From: Solirubrobacter sp963724195
Lineage (GTDB): Bacteria; Actinomycetota; Thermoleophilia; Solirubrobacterales; Solirubrobacteraceae
DNA length: 64,000 nucleotides
Assembly (NCBI GenBank): GCA_963724195.1
Contig: CAVRTQ010000010.1
Span: forward strand, 1-64,000
Direction: 5' to 3'
The position numbers and the translations under genes were made by a program. Shown in pieces: positions 7,588 through 16,760 of the stretch (its first letter is position 1; each line of letters starts with the position of its first letter). The notes beneath the pieces are model-generated. The model worked only from the letters and a program-made list of their open reading frames with translations, had not been told where the DNA came from and searched no databases.

Positions 7588-9783
7588 ATGCGAACGACAC
7601 CGATCTCTCCCCCGCCGGTCGACCGCACCGGGCGCTGGCTCGCCAGCCTCACCCGCTGGGTGCTCGCCCACAAGCGCCTGGTCGCGGTCGGCTGGCTCGC
7701 GCTCACCTTGGTCGGGTTCTACGGCGCCGCGAAGGTCACTGACGCGCTCAACGAGAACTTCACGATGCCCGACAGCGCGAGCACCATCACGAACGAGCGG
7801 ATCGTCAGTCGCTTCGACTCGGGCGGCGCAACCCCGCCGCTCGTCGCCGTCGTCACGCTGCCACCCGGAACGACGGCAAGCGCTCCGGCGGTCCGCGCCG
7901 ACCTGCGGGCACTCGAGCAGGACCTCGCGCGCGCCGTCCCCGGCGCTCGCATCGCGTCCTTCGGCTCCACATCCGAGCCGGCCTACGTCTCAGACGACGG
8001 CCGCACCACGTTCGCGATCGTGCATCCGCCGTCGACCGTGGTCGAAGACGCCGGGCCGAGCGGGAACGAGATCAGCGACGCGACGCTGGCGCGCGCCGAG
8101 CAAGCCGCCGCCGGCGCGCGCGTGGGCGGCGCCGAGGTACGGCTCACGGGTGCCGCGCTGCTGGCCCGCGAGGCGCCAGGCGAGAGTGGCGGTCCCAGCT
8201 TCCTGAACGAGACGCTCATCGCCGGCGTCGGGGCACTGATCGTGCTGGTGTTCGTCTTCGCGTCCGCACTCGCCGTCGTACCGCTGCTGATGGCGATCGT
8301 CGCGATCCCGGTCACGCTGCTGGCCGTCTGGGGGCTCACCGCGCTGACCGAGGTCAACTTGGTCGTCGTCTTCCTCGTCTCGCTGATCGGCCTCGGCGTC
8401 GCGATCGACTACGCGCTCCTGATCGTCATGCGCTGGCGTGAGGAACGAGAGCGCGGGCGAAGCAACGAGCAGGCGATCGTGCACGCCGCCGGAACCGCCG
8501 GGCGCGCCGTGCTGTTCAGCGGCACCACCGTGGCGATCGGACTGCTCTCGGCGCTCGTGCTGCCGGTGCCGTTCCTGCGCTCGATGGGCTACGGCGGCCT
8601 GCTCATCCCGCTCGCGTCCGTCGCCGTCGCGCTGACGCTGCTGCCCGTCGTGCTCGCGACGGTCGGGCCGGTCGCCGACGCCCGCCGGCTGCGACGCACC
8701 GACCGCGCCGAGCGGCACTGGGCCGCCTGGGCGCGCCTGGTCATCCGCCACCGCGTCGCCGCCGCGCTCGGCGGCACGGCCGTGCTCGTCGCGCTCTGCA
8801 TCGTCGCGCAGGGCATGCTGCTCGGCAGCCCTGAAGCACGGTCGCTCGGCGGCACCGGCGACCCGAAGGCCGCGCTCGAGCAGCTCGATCGCTCCGGCAT
8901 CGGCGCCGCGCCGCTCGCGCCCATCGAAGTCCTCACCCCGGCCGCCCGCGCGGACGACACCGCCGCCCGCATGGCGGCGGTCGACGGCGTCCGCGCCGCC
9001 AGCGCACCGCGCGGCGCGTGGCGAGCCGATGGTCACGCGGTCGTCGAAGTCCTCCCCCGCAGCGACACCAACTCGCAGGCCGGACGTGAGGCGGTCGACG
9101 CCGTGCGCGACGCCGCCGCCGCGCTGCCCGCGACGACGGTCGGCGGAGGCACCGCGGAGACGATGGACTTCGTCGACGGCGTCTACGGCTCCTTCCCGCT
9201 GATGCTCGTGCTGATCTCGGTCGTCACGTTCGTGCTGCTCGCACGCGCGTTCCGCTCCATCGTGCTGCCCGCGAAGGCGATCGCGATGAACCTGCTGTCG
9301 GTCTTTGCGACCTGGGGCGTGATGACGCTCGTCTGGCAGCACGGGGTCGGCACCGAGCTGCTGTTCGGCGTCGGCCCCTCCGGAGCGGTGCTGTCGTGGG
9401 CGCCGGTGATCGTGTTCGCGTTCATCTACGGGCTCTCGATGGACTATGAGGTGTTCATCCTCGCCAGGATGCGCGAAGAGTACGACCGCACCGGCTCCAC
9501 CGACGAGGCGGTCGTGCGCGGGATGGCCGGCACCGGGCGGCTCGTGACCAGCGCGGCGCTGATCGTCTTCCTCGCGTTCGCCTCGATGGCAACCGCCGGC
9601 GACACAGACCTGCAGGTGCTCGCCACCGGACTCGCCGCAGGCGTCCTCATCGACGCGCTCATCGTGCGCTCGCTGCTCGTCCCCGCCACCGTCTCGTGGC
9701 TCGGCCGCTGGAACTGGTGGATGCCCGAACGCGGCCGACGGCTACTGCGCCTGCCCGCGGTCATACCGGCCGCCGAGTCATGA
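7588..9783 (+). CDS. MMPL/RND-family transporter
   Basis: A 731-residue membrane exporter of the MmpL/YdfJ type, a size normal for the single-protein group. It has two repeats, each with one helix, a large outer domain and a five-helix bundle. The first bundle has GLGVAIDYALLIVMRWREER and the second FIYGLSMDYEVFILARMREE. The (G)xxxDY in the helix before each loop is the family's proton-relay signature. The family moves lipids, hydrophobic compounds or drugs out of the membrane; the substrate here is unknown. The gene is divergent from a two-component system across a palindrome, so it is probably induced by that system. Confidence 0.9.
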   Translation: MRTTPISPPPVDRTGRWLASLTRWVLAHKRLVAVGWLALTLVGFYGAAKVTDALNENFTMPDSASTITNERIVSRFDSGGATPPLVAVVTLPPGTTASAPAVRADLRALEQDLARAVPGARIASFGSTSEPAYVSDDGRTTFAIVHPPSTVVEDAGPSGNEISDATLARAEQAAAGARVGGAEVRLTGAALLAREAPGESGGPSFLNETLIAGVGALIVLVFVFASALAVVPLLMAIVAIPVTLLAVWGLTALTEVNLVVVFLVSLIGLGVAIDYALLIVMRWREERERGRSNEQAIVHAAGTAGRAVLFSGTTVAIGLLSALVLPVPFLRSMGYGGLLIPLASVAVALTLLPVVLATVGPVADARRLRRTDRAERHWAAWARLVIRHRVAAALGGTAVLVALCIVAQGMLLGSPEARSLGGTGDPKAALEQLDRSGIGAAPLAPIEVLTPAARADDTAARMAAVDGVRAASAPRGAWRADGHAVVEVLPRSDTNSQAGREAVDAVRDAAAALPATTVGGGTAETMDFVDGVYGSFPLMLVLISVVTFVLLARAFRSIVLPAKAIAMNLLSVFATWGVMTLVWQHGVGTELLFGVGPSGAVLSWAPVIVFAFIYGLSMDYEVFILARMREEYDRTGSTDEAVVRGMAGTGRLVTSAALIVFLAFASMATAGDTDLQVLATGLAAGVLIDALIVRSLLVPATVSWLGRWNWWMPERGRRLLRLPAVIPAAES

Positions 9784-9817
9784 ACACCAGCTCAGCTCGG
9801 GCACCCGGCGACAAACA

Positions 9818-10244
9818 CTAAGCGTTGGATTCCGCGCGGATGATGGCGCGACCCCGCGCGGCGAGGAACGCTTCGGCGTTGTCGCGCCACAACATCGACG
9901 GCCGAGTTGGGCGACGTCGTTCCACTCGAGCACCTCGTCAGCGGCGGCATCGTCCTCGAAGTAAGACCAACCCCGATGATCGGCTCACCGCTCGGATCAG
10001 GCGCAGCACGGGTGCGTTGACAAGCAACGCTTCCGGCGCCGAGAAAGACGCGAGTTCGTCGATAAACGCTTCGTTCTGAGGGTCCGTTCGTCGAAGAGTT
10101 GCTCCTTCCGAGCGGGTTTGAACACCCGGCGAGGACGAGCCACGACGACCTTCAGGGTTTGACGGTCGTTCAGGCACTCCAGAAGCGCGCAGACTCGATC
10201 GCGGGGCTCGCCGTCGAGGGCTCAGAGTCGACTACCGACGTCAC
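9818..10244 (-). pseudogene. decayed or multiply frameshifted conserved hypothetical gene
   Basis: Plausible protein pieces follow one another in different frames. From a GTG at 10244 the order is MTSVVDSE, then DGEPRDRVCALLECLNDRQT and LKVVVARPRRVFKPARKEQL, then EAFIDELASFSAPEALLVNA, then YFEDDAAADEVLEWNDVAQL, then PSMLWRDNAEAFLAARGRAI ending at a TAG at 9818. At least three indels are needed to join them into a protein of about 140 residues. The GTG overlaps the stop of the acetyltransferase gene (GTGA). No family is recognised. Three or more shifts in 430 bases favour real decay, though the pieces are still well preserved. Confidence 0.45.
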
Positions 10245-10751
10245 TTCGGGGCGCCGCGTCTCGTCCCGCTACTGCGTACGTCCGGGCGTATGAGCAAGAG
10301 ATCCGCATCGTTCGTTTCCCCAGACGCGACGAAACCAGCGCGACGGAACAGCGACAACGCCTCGGCGCTCGGGGAGACAACCAGTCGCGCGTAGGAGCGT
10401 TCCTCGGCCGCAGCGATGACCTCAGCCAGCAACGCCGAGCCGACACCACGATTGCGGCTGGGTGCGCGCACGAACAGATTGCCGACATAGCCCCACCGCG
10501 AGTCTTCTCGCCCCGGCTTCGGCATGCGTCGGTACTCGAGCAGGGAAGCCATACCAATCGGGCCCGTCGACCGCAACCGCCAGCCACGTAGTTCGGCGCT
10601 CGCCTTCCGCCGCCAACCAAGCGGCCACCCGTCCAGCGAAGTCCGGTTCTGGCGCGATGTCGGCGACCCACAGTGCACGAAGCTCCGCAAGGGCGGGGGC
10701 ATCGGCAGTGCCGGCCACCCGCACCACCAAGTCGCACAAGTCAGACGACAT
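10241..10751 (-). pseudogene. GNAT-family acetyltransferase, apparent frameshift
   Basis: A GCN5-related N-acetyltransferase that would move acetyl from acetyl-CoA to an unknown amine. The N-terminal half begins MSSDLCDLVVRVAGTADAPA and reads to LAVAVDG. The C-terminal half, in another frame, reads MASLLEYRRMPKPG, then WGYVGNLFVRAPSRNRGVGS (motif A, the acetyl-CoA pyrophosphate loop RNRGVGSALL), then the typical LFRRAGF near the end. One indel near 10555-10570 rejoins them, giving about 170 residues, a normal size. The start could be an ATG nine bases earlier. It overlaps the decayed gene downstream by GTGA. Confidence 0.6.
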
Positions 10752-10930
10752 TCCCTCCATCTTGCCCAGGAATACGACATGGAGCCCGGAACCGTGATCC
10801 TGCTGTCGCTGGACTCGGACGAGGCGCAGGGCTTCGACTTCCTCGACGGAGGCACGGCGCAGTTCCGGATCGCGCCAGAAGCGCTTGCCGCGCGTGACTT
10901 CTCGCAGGCGGTCGCGGTCGCCGCGAGAAT
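10752..10930 (+). pseudogene. possible 3' remnant of a YwqG/DUF1963-like gene
   Basis: One plus-strand frame reads HLAQEYDMEPGTVILLSLDS, then DEAQGFDFLDGGTAQFRIAP and EALAARDFSQAVAVA. This resembles the end of YwqG/DUF1963-type proteins, which carry LLQxDSDD and a GDAGxxxFxI-like segment. Nothing upstream continues it, because the acetyltransferase occupies the opposite strand, and the frame degrades after 10930. I regard it as a low-confidence relic. Confidence 0.3.
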
Positions 10931-10980
10931 CCGGCCGGCCGGGCGCCGGGAGAGGTGGCTCTCCGCCCGGGTGGTATCGG

Positions 10981-11994
10981 TCATGGCAGGGTCGATGCGA
11001 AACCGAACGCAGGGAACAGCTCGGGGTACGCGAACACGGTGATCTCCGAGATCGCGGCGTTGGACAGTCCCAGGACAACGAACCCGAAGCTTCGATACCG
11101 GCTGTCTCCCCGAGCTCTCAGATAGGCGGCCGCCGCCGGCTGCCGGTTGGCGCAGGTAGGCACGAGCCGCCAATCACCTGTCCGGTCACGACCCCAGCCG
11201 CGGCGGAACTCATCCACGACCGCGTCGCGCCCCTCGAACCACACCGCTCGTGGCGGCATCGTGAAGCGCGCCGTCTCGCCGAGCAAGTGGGCCAGAGCGT
11301 CGGCATCGGCGGCTTCGTGGGCGGCGATGTAGCGCCTGAGCAGCCGGTGCTCCTGCGCGGTCGACGGCTGCGCGGACCAGTCGTGGCGGTCCTCGGGCGT
11401 GTTGCGCTGCAGGGATGCGCGAGCTCGCTGCAGCGCACTGTCGACGGCCGCGACCGAGCAGTCGAGCACCGCGGCGATCTCGGGGCCGGTCCATCCCGAC
11501 ACCTCGCGCAGGAGCAGGACCGCGCGTTGTCGGGGCGTGAGGAACTGGATGGCAGCGAGGAAGGCGAGCGACACGGTCTCCTTCGCGATCGTCAGGGTCT
11601 CGGGATCGGCCTCCTGGAGGAGCGCGTCGGGGTAGGGCTGAAGCCAGGCGACGTCCGGATATTCGGGAGCGTCGATCTCGCCCGGACGCTGCAGCTGATG
11701 AGGAAGCGCTCTGCGTCGACTGCGCCGGAGGTGGTCGAGGCAGGTGTTGGTCGCGATCGCGTACAGCCACGCACGAAACGTCGAGCGATGCGCAAACGAG
11801 CACCGACCGTTCCACGCTCGCAGGAGCGTCTCCTGCACGAGGTCCTCGGCTTCGTCGAACGAGCCGAGCATCCGGTAGCAGTGGATGTGGATCTCCCGTC
11901 GGTAGCTCTCGGTGAGTCGACTGAACGCGCCTTGATCGCCATCGAGAGCGGCTGTGACGAGCCGGTCGAGCTCGTCGCGTTCAGGCTCACGCAC
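10981..11994 (-). CDS. ECF-type RNA polymerase sigma-70 factor with C-terminal SnoaL-like domain (SigX5/SigG-like)
   Basis: A 337-residue sigma factor. Region 2 spans residues 20-90 (REIHIHCYRMLGSFDEAEDL, then FRAWLYAIATNTCLDHLRR). Region 4 spans about 145-205 (FLTPRQRAVLLLREVSGWTG, then CSVAAVDSALQRARASLQ). The last 120 residues form a SnoaL/NTF2-like domain (LLRRYIAAHEAADADALAHL), as in the group often annotated sigma-70 TIGR02960. No anti-sigma gene is adjacent. The start overlaps the end of the upstream DHFR-fold gene by eight bases, so the two form an operon. Confidence 0.88.
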   Translation of the reverse strand: MREPERDELDRLVTAALDGDQGAFSRLTESYRREIHIHCYRMLGSFDEAEDLVQETLLRAWNGRCSFAHRSTFRAWLYAIATNTCLDHLRRSRRRALPHQLQRPGEIDAPEYPDVAWLQPYPDALLQEADPETLTIAKETVSLAFLAAIQFLTPRQRAVLLLREVSGWTGPEIAAVLDCSVAAVDSALQRARASLQRNTPEDRHDWSAQPSTAQEHRLLRRYIAAHEAADADALAHLLGETARFTMPPRAVWFEGRDAVVDEFRRGWGRDRTGDWRLVPTCANRQPAAAAYLRARGDSRYRSFGFVVLGLSNAAISEITVFAYPELFPAFGFASTLP

Positions 11995-12613
11995 CCGCGT
12001 CTGCCTCGAAGGCGCCGAAGGTCAGGGGACCCGCGGGTTCATACGTGTGGACGACGACGCCCGACTCGGATGTCCTGGAGCCAATCAGCCGCAGAGCCTT
12101 GGGGGGAAGCCCGTCGCCGAAGAGGCGTTCGCCCGCGCCCAGCAGGACCGGGAACACCCAGACGCGGTACTCGTCGACGAGACCCTGACCGATGAGCTCC
12201 CGCGCGAGCTGGCGGCTCCCGTGGACCTGGAGCTCGCCGTCGCCGTCGGCCTTGAGACGTGCGATCTCAAGACCAAGCTCGCCGGCGACGACCGTCGCTG
12301 GTCCCCACGCCGGGTCGGTGAGGGTCTTCGATACGACGTACTTAGGCAACGCGTTGAGGTGCTGGGCGACCACGTCGCTCGGGTCGGTGATGTGGGGCCA
12401 GTACCCCGCCAGCATGTCGTAGCTCTTTCGTCCGAGGAGGATGCCGTCAGCCTGCTGGATCCATTCGACCATGAACCCTGCGGTCGACGCATCCGCGTGG
12501 GGAACCAACCAGCCGCCCAACTCGAAGCCGCCACTGCGGTCTTCGTCGGGGGCTCCGGGGCTCTGCATCACGCCATCCAGCGACACGAACGTCGTCAGCA
12601 CCAGCTTTCGCAT
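11987..12613 (-). CDS. dihydrofolate reductase-fold protein (RibD C-terminal domain family)
   Basis: A 208-residue protein starting MRKLVLTTFVSLDGVMQSPG, the usual opening of bacterial DHFR/RibD-like reductases with VSLDGV. Later landmarks are ILLGRKSYDMLAGYWP, the nucleotide-binding segment LQVHGSRQLARELIGQGLVD, and a C-terminal EYRVWVFPVLLGAGERLF. AAGGAG five to six bases before the ATG confirms the start. Members bind NADPH, but their substrates are mostly unknown and they are not housekeeping folate enzymes. It is the first gene of a two-gene unit with the sigma factor, which suggests the sigma factor autoregulates a reductase. Confidence 0.85.
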   Translation of the reverse strand: MRKLVLTTFVSLDGVMQSPGAPDEDRSGGFELGGWLVPHADASTAGFMVEWIQQADGILLGRKSYDMLAGYWPHITDPSDVVAQHLNALPKYVVSKTLTDPAWGPATVVAGELGLEIARLKADGDGELQVHGSRQLARELIGQGLVDEYRVWVFPVLLGAGERLFGDGLPPKALRLIGSRTSESGVVVHTYEPAGPLTFGAFEADAGA

Positions 12614-12697
12614 ACCTACTCCTTTGAACTCGGCGATCTCCTAGGTGATGTGACGTCGTCGTTCGGGCGATCCCATCGGTCATCGGGGAATCGATCG

Positions 12698-13306
12698 CTA
12701 CTCGACATAGCGGCTGCGTGTCACGTCCGCGTCGGCGGACAGGCGCCGGTACCGCACCCCGACCACACCGCTCGCGTACGCCTTGTGCCAGACAAGCCCG
12801 AAGTCCGCCGGACCCGCCAAGCCCCCGAACACGGGGAGACCGGCGCCGATCGCGACCGGGTGCACCTTCAACCAGTACTCGTCCACCAGGCCGAGCCGGA
12901 CGAATGCTTCGATGGTCCGAGCTCCACCGAACACGACCATGTCCCCGCCCCTCTCGTCGCGCAGCTGCGCGACCTCGTCGGCGATCGGTCGCGACGCGAT
13001 GCGCGAGTTCTTCATGCTCGCGCGGGTCATCGCGGTCGAGAACACCACCTTCGGCGTGGCGAGCATCCAGTTCGCGAACTCCACGAGCTGCGGCGCTCCA
13101 GACCGATCGGCGGCCCGTGCCGGCCACGCCGCGGCAAAGCTCTCGAACACCACCCTGCCCGCCAGGATCGTGTCGGCGGCTCGGCGGAGATCGCAGGTGA
13201 AGTCACGATCCATCTCATCGTCGTCGACGAGCCAGTCCAGGTCCCCCGACGGGCTACCCATGAACCCATCCACGGATGTGTTGACGAACACGATCACCTT
13301 GCGCAC
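12698..13306 (-). CDS. dihydrofolate reductase-fold protein
   Basis: A second paralogue, 202 residues, from a GTG at 13306 placed seven bases after GGAGG. A longer reading upstream has no homologous content. It begins MRKVIVFVNTSVDGFMGSPS and has LAGRVVFESFAAAWP, a nucleotide-binding segment MVVFGGARTIEAFVRLGLVD, and the ending EYWLKVHPVAIGAGLPVFGG. The substrate is unknown. It lies 84 bases upstream of the other DHFR-fold gene on the same strand and may be part of the same transcript. Confidence 0.85.
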   Translation of the reverse strand: MRKVIVFVNTSVDGFMGSPSGDLDWLVDDDEMDRDFTCDLRRAADTILAGRVVFESFAAAWPARAADRSGAPQLVEFANWMLATPKVVFSTAMTRASMKNSRIASRPIADEVAQLRDERGGDMVVFGGARTIEAFVRLGLVDEYWLKVHPVAIGAGLPVFGGLAGPADFGLVWHKAYASGVVGVRYRRLSADADVTRSRYVE

Positions 13307-13457
13307 GACCACGCCTCCAACGTCGCGGCGCCCCGATGGCGCCGTCATACCGATACGACGTCGAGGAGCACCGAACCCCATCGCCACGAGCGACTGCCCG
13401 GAGCCCACGGAGCGGCCCCGGTCGCGTCAGACCGTCGATCTTGCGGGGTCGCGATCG

Positions 13458-13874
13458 ATGCCGGTGCATGTATCAGCCACGGACGACCAGGCGCAGGACT
13501 ACTTCATCGCGCTGGGCGGCCCGGCGCAGGATCCGGATCGTCTGGACGGGGACCAAGACGGGATCGCCTGCGAGTCGCTGCCGTGTCCGTGCAACCCCAC
13601 GAGCACGCCGAGTGGGGGCGGTACACCGCCTCCGGTGATGCCGACCCCGACGCCTGCGCCGACGTCAACCCCAGCGCCGGCCCCCAGCCCGCTCCGACCC
13701 AGCCACCTCGCCCGATGGCCATCTCGCTCGTCCGCGGCGCAGATCGTGCGTCGTGATCGACGGCGTGAGCCCGATGAGCGCCGACGGCGATCGGCCGCGG
13801 GCCGGGACGTCTACGCGCGCGAGAACGGCCTGCCCACACATGCCGAACTCGCCGCGCCACCCGACATCGAGTAG
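13458..13874 (+). CDS. Excalibur calcium-binding domain protein, N-terminus probably missing
   Basis: The frame contains AQDYFIALGGPAQDPDRLDG followed by DQDGIACESLPCPC, the Excalibur motif with its calcium-binding DxDxDG and paired cysteines. A Pro/Thr-rich linker follows (PTPTPAPTSTPAPAPS). Such proteins are normally secreted and start with a signal peptide and a Cys before the Tyr-Phe. Here the ATG at 13458 gives neither, and the upstream in-frame sequence does not look coding. The protein is therefore a fragment or is frameshifted. The C-terminal 40 residues after the linker are Arg-rich and doubtful. Confidence 0.45.
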   Translation: MPVHVSATDDQAQDYFIALGGPAQDPDRLDGDQDGIACESLPCPCNPTSTPSGGGTPPPVMPTPTPAPTSTPAPAPSPLRPSHLARWPSRSSAAQIVRRDRRREPDERRRRSAAGRDVYARENGLPTHAELAAPPDIE

Positions 13875-14233
13875 ACGGGCGTCTCAACACTGCGGCGGCG
13901 CTCAGCCGACTGGCAAATGAGCGGAACCGTCGAGAAGGACCACTTCGGTGTGTTGCTTCCGTGCAGCGTCCTGGGCAACGCTGGCGCGACCGACGTCAGC
14001 CATCCACTGGCGCCCATACCGGAGCGCCTACGAGAACGCTCACGCATGGACCCACGGCAACGCGCACGCGGACATGTCGGGGCGCCGACCGCAAGCACGT
14101 CGGACCGTGCCGGCCCTGCGGGCGATCAGCTGGCCTGCCGATCCGGCAGGTCAGTTCGGGAACCTGCAGAAAAAGCGCCAACTACACGTGGCCGCCGGTG
14201 GTGATCGCGAGCCTTGATTGAACGCGACGCGGC
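13875..14233. other. non-coding stretch with a short inverted repeat
   Basis: No frame here has convincing coding bias. At 14134-14150 CCTGCCG and its complement flank ATC, a 17-base near-palindrome that may be an operator or weak hairpin upstream of the AGN-tagged gene. No promoter for that gene was recognised. Confidence 0.3.
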
Positions 14234-16729
14234 GTGGAAGCCTCGTCCATCGGTCCGGAACGGATTACCGCCGCGCTGGAACCTCCGGCGCTGCGCCCAC
14301 CCGTGGGGTCGCCCGTCGCGGCGCCGCCACCCGCGTGGGGAGCGCTGTCGCGCGCGCAGGTCCTCACGCTGCAGCAGAGCGCCGGCAACCAGGCGATCGC
14401 ACGGCTGCTGCGGCCCGGTGCGGCCATGCTCTCGCGAGTCAAGATCGCCCTCCCGGACGGGAGCATGGTCCCCAAGCCGCCGGACAGTGCCCTCCACGTC
14501 CACCAGAACCAGAAGGACGCGCTAAAGACCAAGACCATCACCCGCCTCACCTACACGCTGGCCGACGGCGAGAAGACGGTGATGGTCCGAACGGTCCTGC
14601 AGGCGAACGGCTGCCTGCCATCGGAGATCGACACACCGGCGAACAAGCGGGAGCTCGACCTTGGCTTGAAGCCGGGCACGGCCCGCCTGAACTGGTTCTC
14701 CGGGACGGCTCCGCAGGGATCGTGGGAGCTGACGATCGAGAGCGCCACGAAGCCCGTCAAGACGACGCAGACCGCGGTCCCTACGACGCAGAACAACGCC
14801 GAGAAGCTCGATGTCCACAAAGCGTTCGCGGAGGCGATGAAGCAGCTCGGCGTCCCGGTCTACCTGTTCGGCGGCGCCGCCGCCAACGTTGCCGCCAAGA
14901 GCCCGCGCCGCATCAACGATCTCGATTACCGCACGCACATCGTCGGTGTGCTCGAGGACAAGCTGCTGGAGAACATCAACCTGGCGATCGCCGGCACGAT
15001 CGGCACGACGCGTCAGTTCGACAAGTTCGTCCGGGCCGAGAACAACAAGTACGCGATCGACGGCAAGATCGACGGCTGCGAGATCACCGTGGCCAACCTG
15101 ATGACCAAGACGGCCGCGTACACCGTGGCGGACGACGCGATCGGCGTCGAGGACATCCTCGCCGACAAGGCGCTCGCGTTCGCCATCCGCGAGCGCGAGG
15201 ACAAGCGCAGGAACGACCTGTTCGACCTGTTGTGGACGATGGCCCACACCAGCGTCAGCGGCCAGGCCGTCATGACGAAGTTGATCGATCCGCGCCGGGC
15301 TCACTACGCCAAGCCCACCGCGCGCAAGGACGACGACCCGACCGGGGTGCAGCCCACGGCTGACAGCAAGGGCCGGTCCGCGGATTTGGGCCACCAGTTC
15401 GCGACGACGCTCGGCCAGATGCTCTTCCAGGCCAGCGGCCGGAGCAAGCTGGCGGACACGCTGCTCGTCGAGTTCAAGGGCAAAGAGGAGCGCCAGGTCT
15501 ACAAGCCAAAGCTGACGCAATCGCTCGTGGAGCTCGAGCGGTGCTTCGGGATCCCGGACTTCAGCGTCCTCGCCACCACGCGCGGTGAACGCGTGCAACC
15601 GGCCCTGCTGGTGCAGGCCGGCAACTTCACCGGCGACATGTTCGGTGTGTGCGCGTCGCTGGTGTTGAACCCGTACGCGCACGTGGTGATCGTCGGCAAC
15701 GGGACCGCCAAGGACAAGACGGCATCGATGGTGCAGTTCTACAAGGCGTCGAAGGTGCCCGACGAGCAAGTCCACATCCTCAAGCTCGCCGAGACCGAGG
15801 AGATGAGCGGCGCGGTCGGCAAGTGGGGCGGCCGCGCCGGCGCCAAGGCGGGTGAACGCACGGAGCTGCCATACGCCCGGGCGAAGCCGGCGATCCCGGC
15901 GTTCCTGAGCAGCCCGGCGCAGCAGCGGTCGGTGTCCGAGGCGACGCATCAGGTCGCGCAGGAGTTCAAGAAGGACGCCACGCAGACGCGCAAGAAGGTC
16001 CGCGGCGCGTGGGACGTCGAGAAGCACGACGAAGGGCTCAAGGCGTTCCTGGAGGCCAAGCAGGTCAAGGCGGGCCCGCAGTACACGATCGTGTGGTCGC
16101 GGCTCAGCGGGTCCCGCGGCGGGCCCCACGCCCAGCACGACATGGGCCTGACGATGCTCGCGCAGCTCCTCGCCCACGCCACCGGCCCGGTCATCGTGTC
16201 CGGCGACCGCCCCACCAAGCCGGCGCGGCTCGACAAGTACATGAAGCTGCTCGCCCAGCACGGCGCCGTCGATCTGATGGAGTTCTGGCTGACCGGAGAG
16301 TGGAGCAGCACAGTGAAGAGCACCGACCGCTCGGCGCAGATCGCCCTGTTCGACCTGCTCGATCGCTCGGGCGGGGTCAAGCACCTGGGCTTCCGCAGCG
16401 GCAACCTCGAGGCGTACGCCGTGATCGGGCACAAGGTTAAGTACTTCGAGGAGGAGGGCAACACGCAGGCGGGCCGGATGCAGCAGTGGTCATCGCCCAC
16501 CTCGCAGATCGGCTACGACCCGCTCATCCTCAAGGGCCGCATGCCGACCAAGAAGGGCCAGTGGGTCACGGAGAACACCAAGGGCGGCGCCGAGCCGCGG
16601 CCACCGTGGCTCGGGATCGAGTCCGAGCAGGAGCGGGCGAGGGTCAAGAGCGAGACGCTCGGCCCACAGCCGCGTGAGCGCGGACTGGAGGAGGAGGACC
16701 TCAAGGACGTCGACGCGTACCTCAAGTAG
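14234..16729 (+). CDS. AGN-tagged multidomain protein with nucleotidyltransferase-like core; candidate injection-system cargo
   Basis: An 831-residue protein from a GTG at 14234; an in-frame TGA at 14219 rules out a longer form. Residues 46-59 read LQQSAGNQAIARLL. From memory, this short LQxxAGNxAxxxLL tag occurs near the N-terminus of proteins linked to extracellular contractile injection systems, often just before a DUF4157 domain, but no DUF4157 (HExxH) is present here. Residues 205-335 look like an AbiEii-type nucleotidyltransferase: GVPVYLFGGAAANV, then NDLDYR with D229 and D231 as metal ligands, and later VEDILADKALAFAIRE and KRRNDLFDLL. Residues 485-500 (HVVIVGNGTA) and 610-780 (including IVSGDRP and GFRSGNLEAY) look like further alpha/beta domains of unknown type. 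There is no signal peptide. No injection-system or immunity gene is adjacent. Confidence 0.75.
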   Translation: MEASSIGPERITAALEPPALRPPVGSPVAAPPPAWGALSRAQVLTLQQSAGNQAIARLLRPGAAMLSRVKIALPDGSMVPKPPDSALHVHQNQKDALKTKTITRLTYTLADGEKTVMVRTVLQANGCLPSEIDTPANKRELDLGLKPGTARLNWFSGTAPQGSWELTIESATKPVKTTQTAVPTTQNNAEKLDVHKAFAEAMKQLGVPVYLFGGAAANVAAKSPRRINDLDYRTHIVGVLEDKLLENINLAIAGTIGTTRQFDKFVRAENNKYAIDGKIDGCEITVANLMTKTAAYTVADDAIGVEDILADKALAFAIREREDKRRNDLFDLLWTMAHTSVSGQAVMTKLIDPRRAHYAKPTARKDDDPTGVQPTADSKGRSADLGHQFATTLGQMLFQASGRSKLADTLLVEFKGKEERQVYKPKLTQSLVELERCFGIPDFSVLATTRGERVQPALLVQAGNFTGDMFGVCASLVLNPYAHVVIVGNGTAKDKTASMVQFYKASKVPDEQVHILKLAETEEMSGAVGKWGGRAGAKAGERTELPYARAKPAIPAFLSSPAQQRSVSEATHQVAQEFKKDATQTRKKVRGAWDVEKHDEGLKAFLEAKQVKAGPQYTIVWSRLSGSRGGPHAQHDMGLTMLAQLLAHATGPVIVSGDRPTKPARLDKYMKLLAQHGAVDLMEFWLTGEWSSTVKSTDRSAQIALFDLLDRSGGVKHLGFRSGNLEAYAVIGHKVKYFEEEGNTQAGRMQQWSSPTSQIGYDPLILKGRMPTKKGQWVTENTKGGAEPRPPWLGIESEQERARVKSETLGPQPRERGLEEEDLKDVDAYLK

Positions 16730-16760
16730 ACCTGAAGCGTCGGCACCGGGCCGGTACGAG

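Noticed and set aside
14840..15240. AbiEii-type toxin-antitoxin system in the AGN-tagged protein
   Set aside because: The nucleotidyltransferase motifs are there, but no AbiEi-like antitoxin or other small partner gene lies next to it, and the protein is far larger than AbiEii toxins. A classical toxin-antitoxin pair is not supported.
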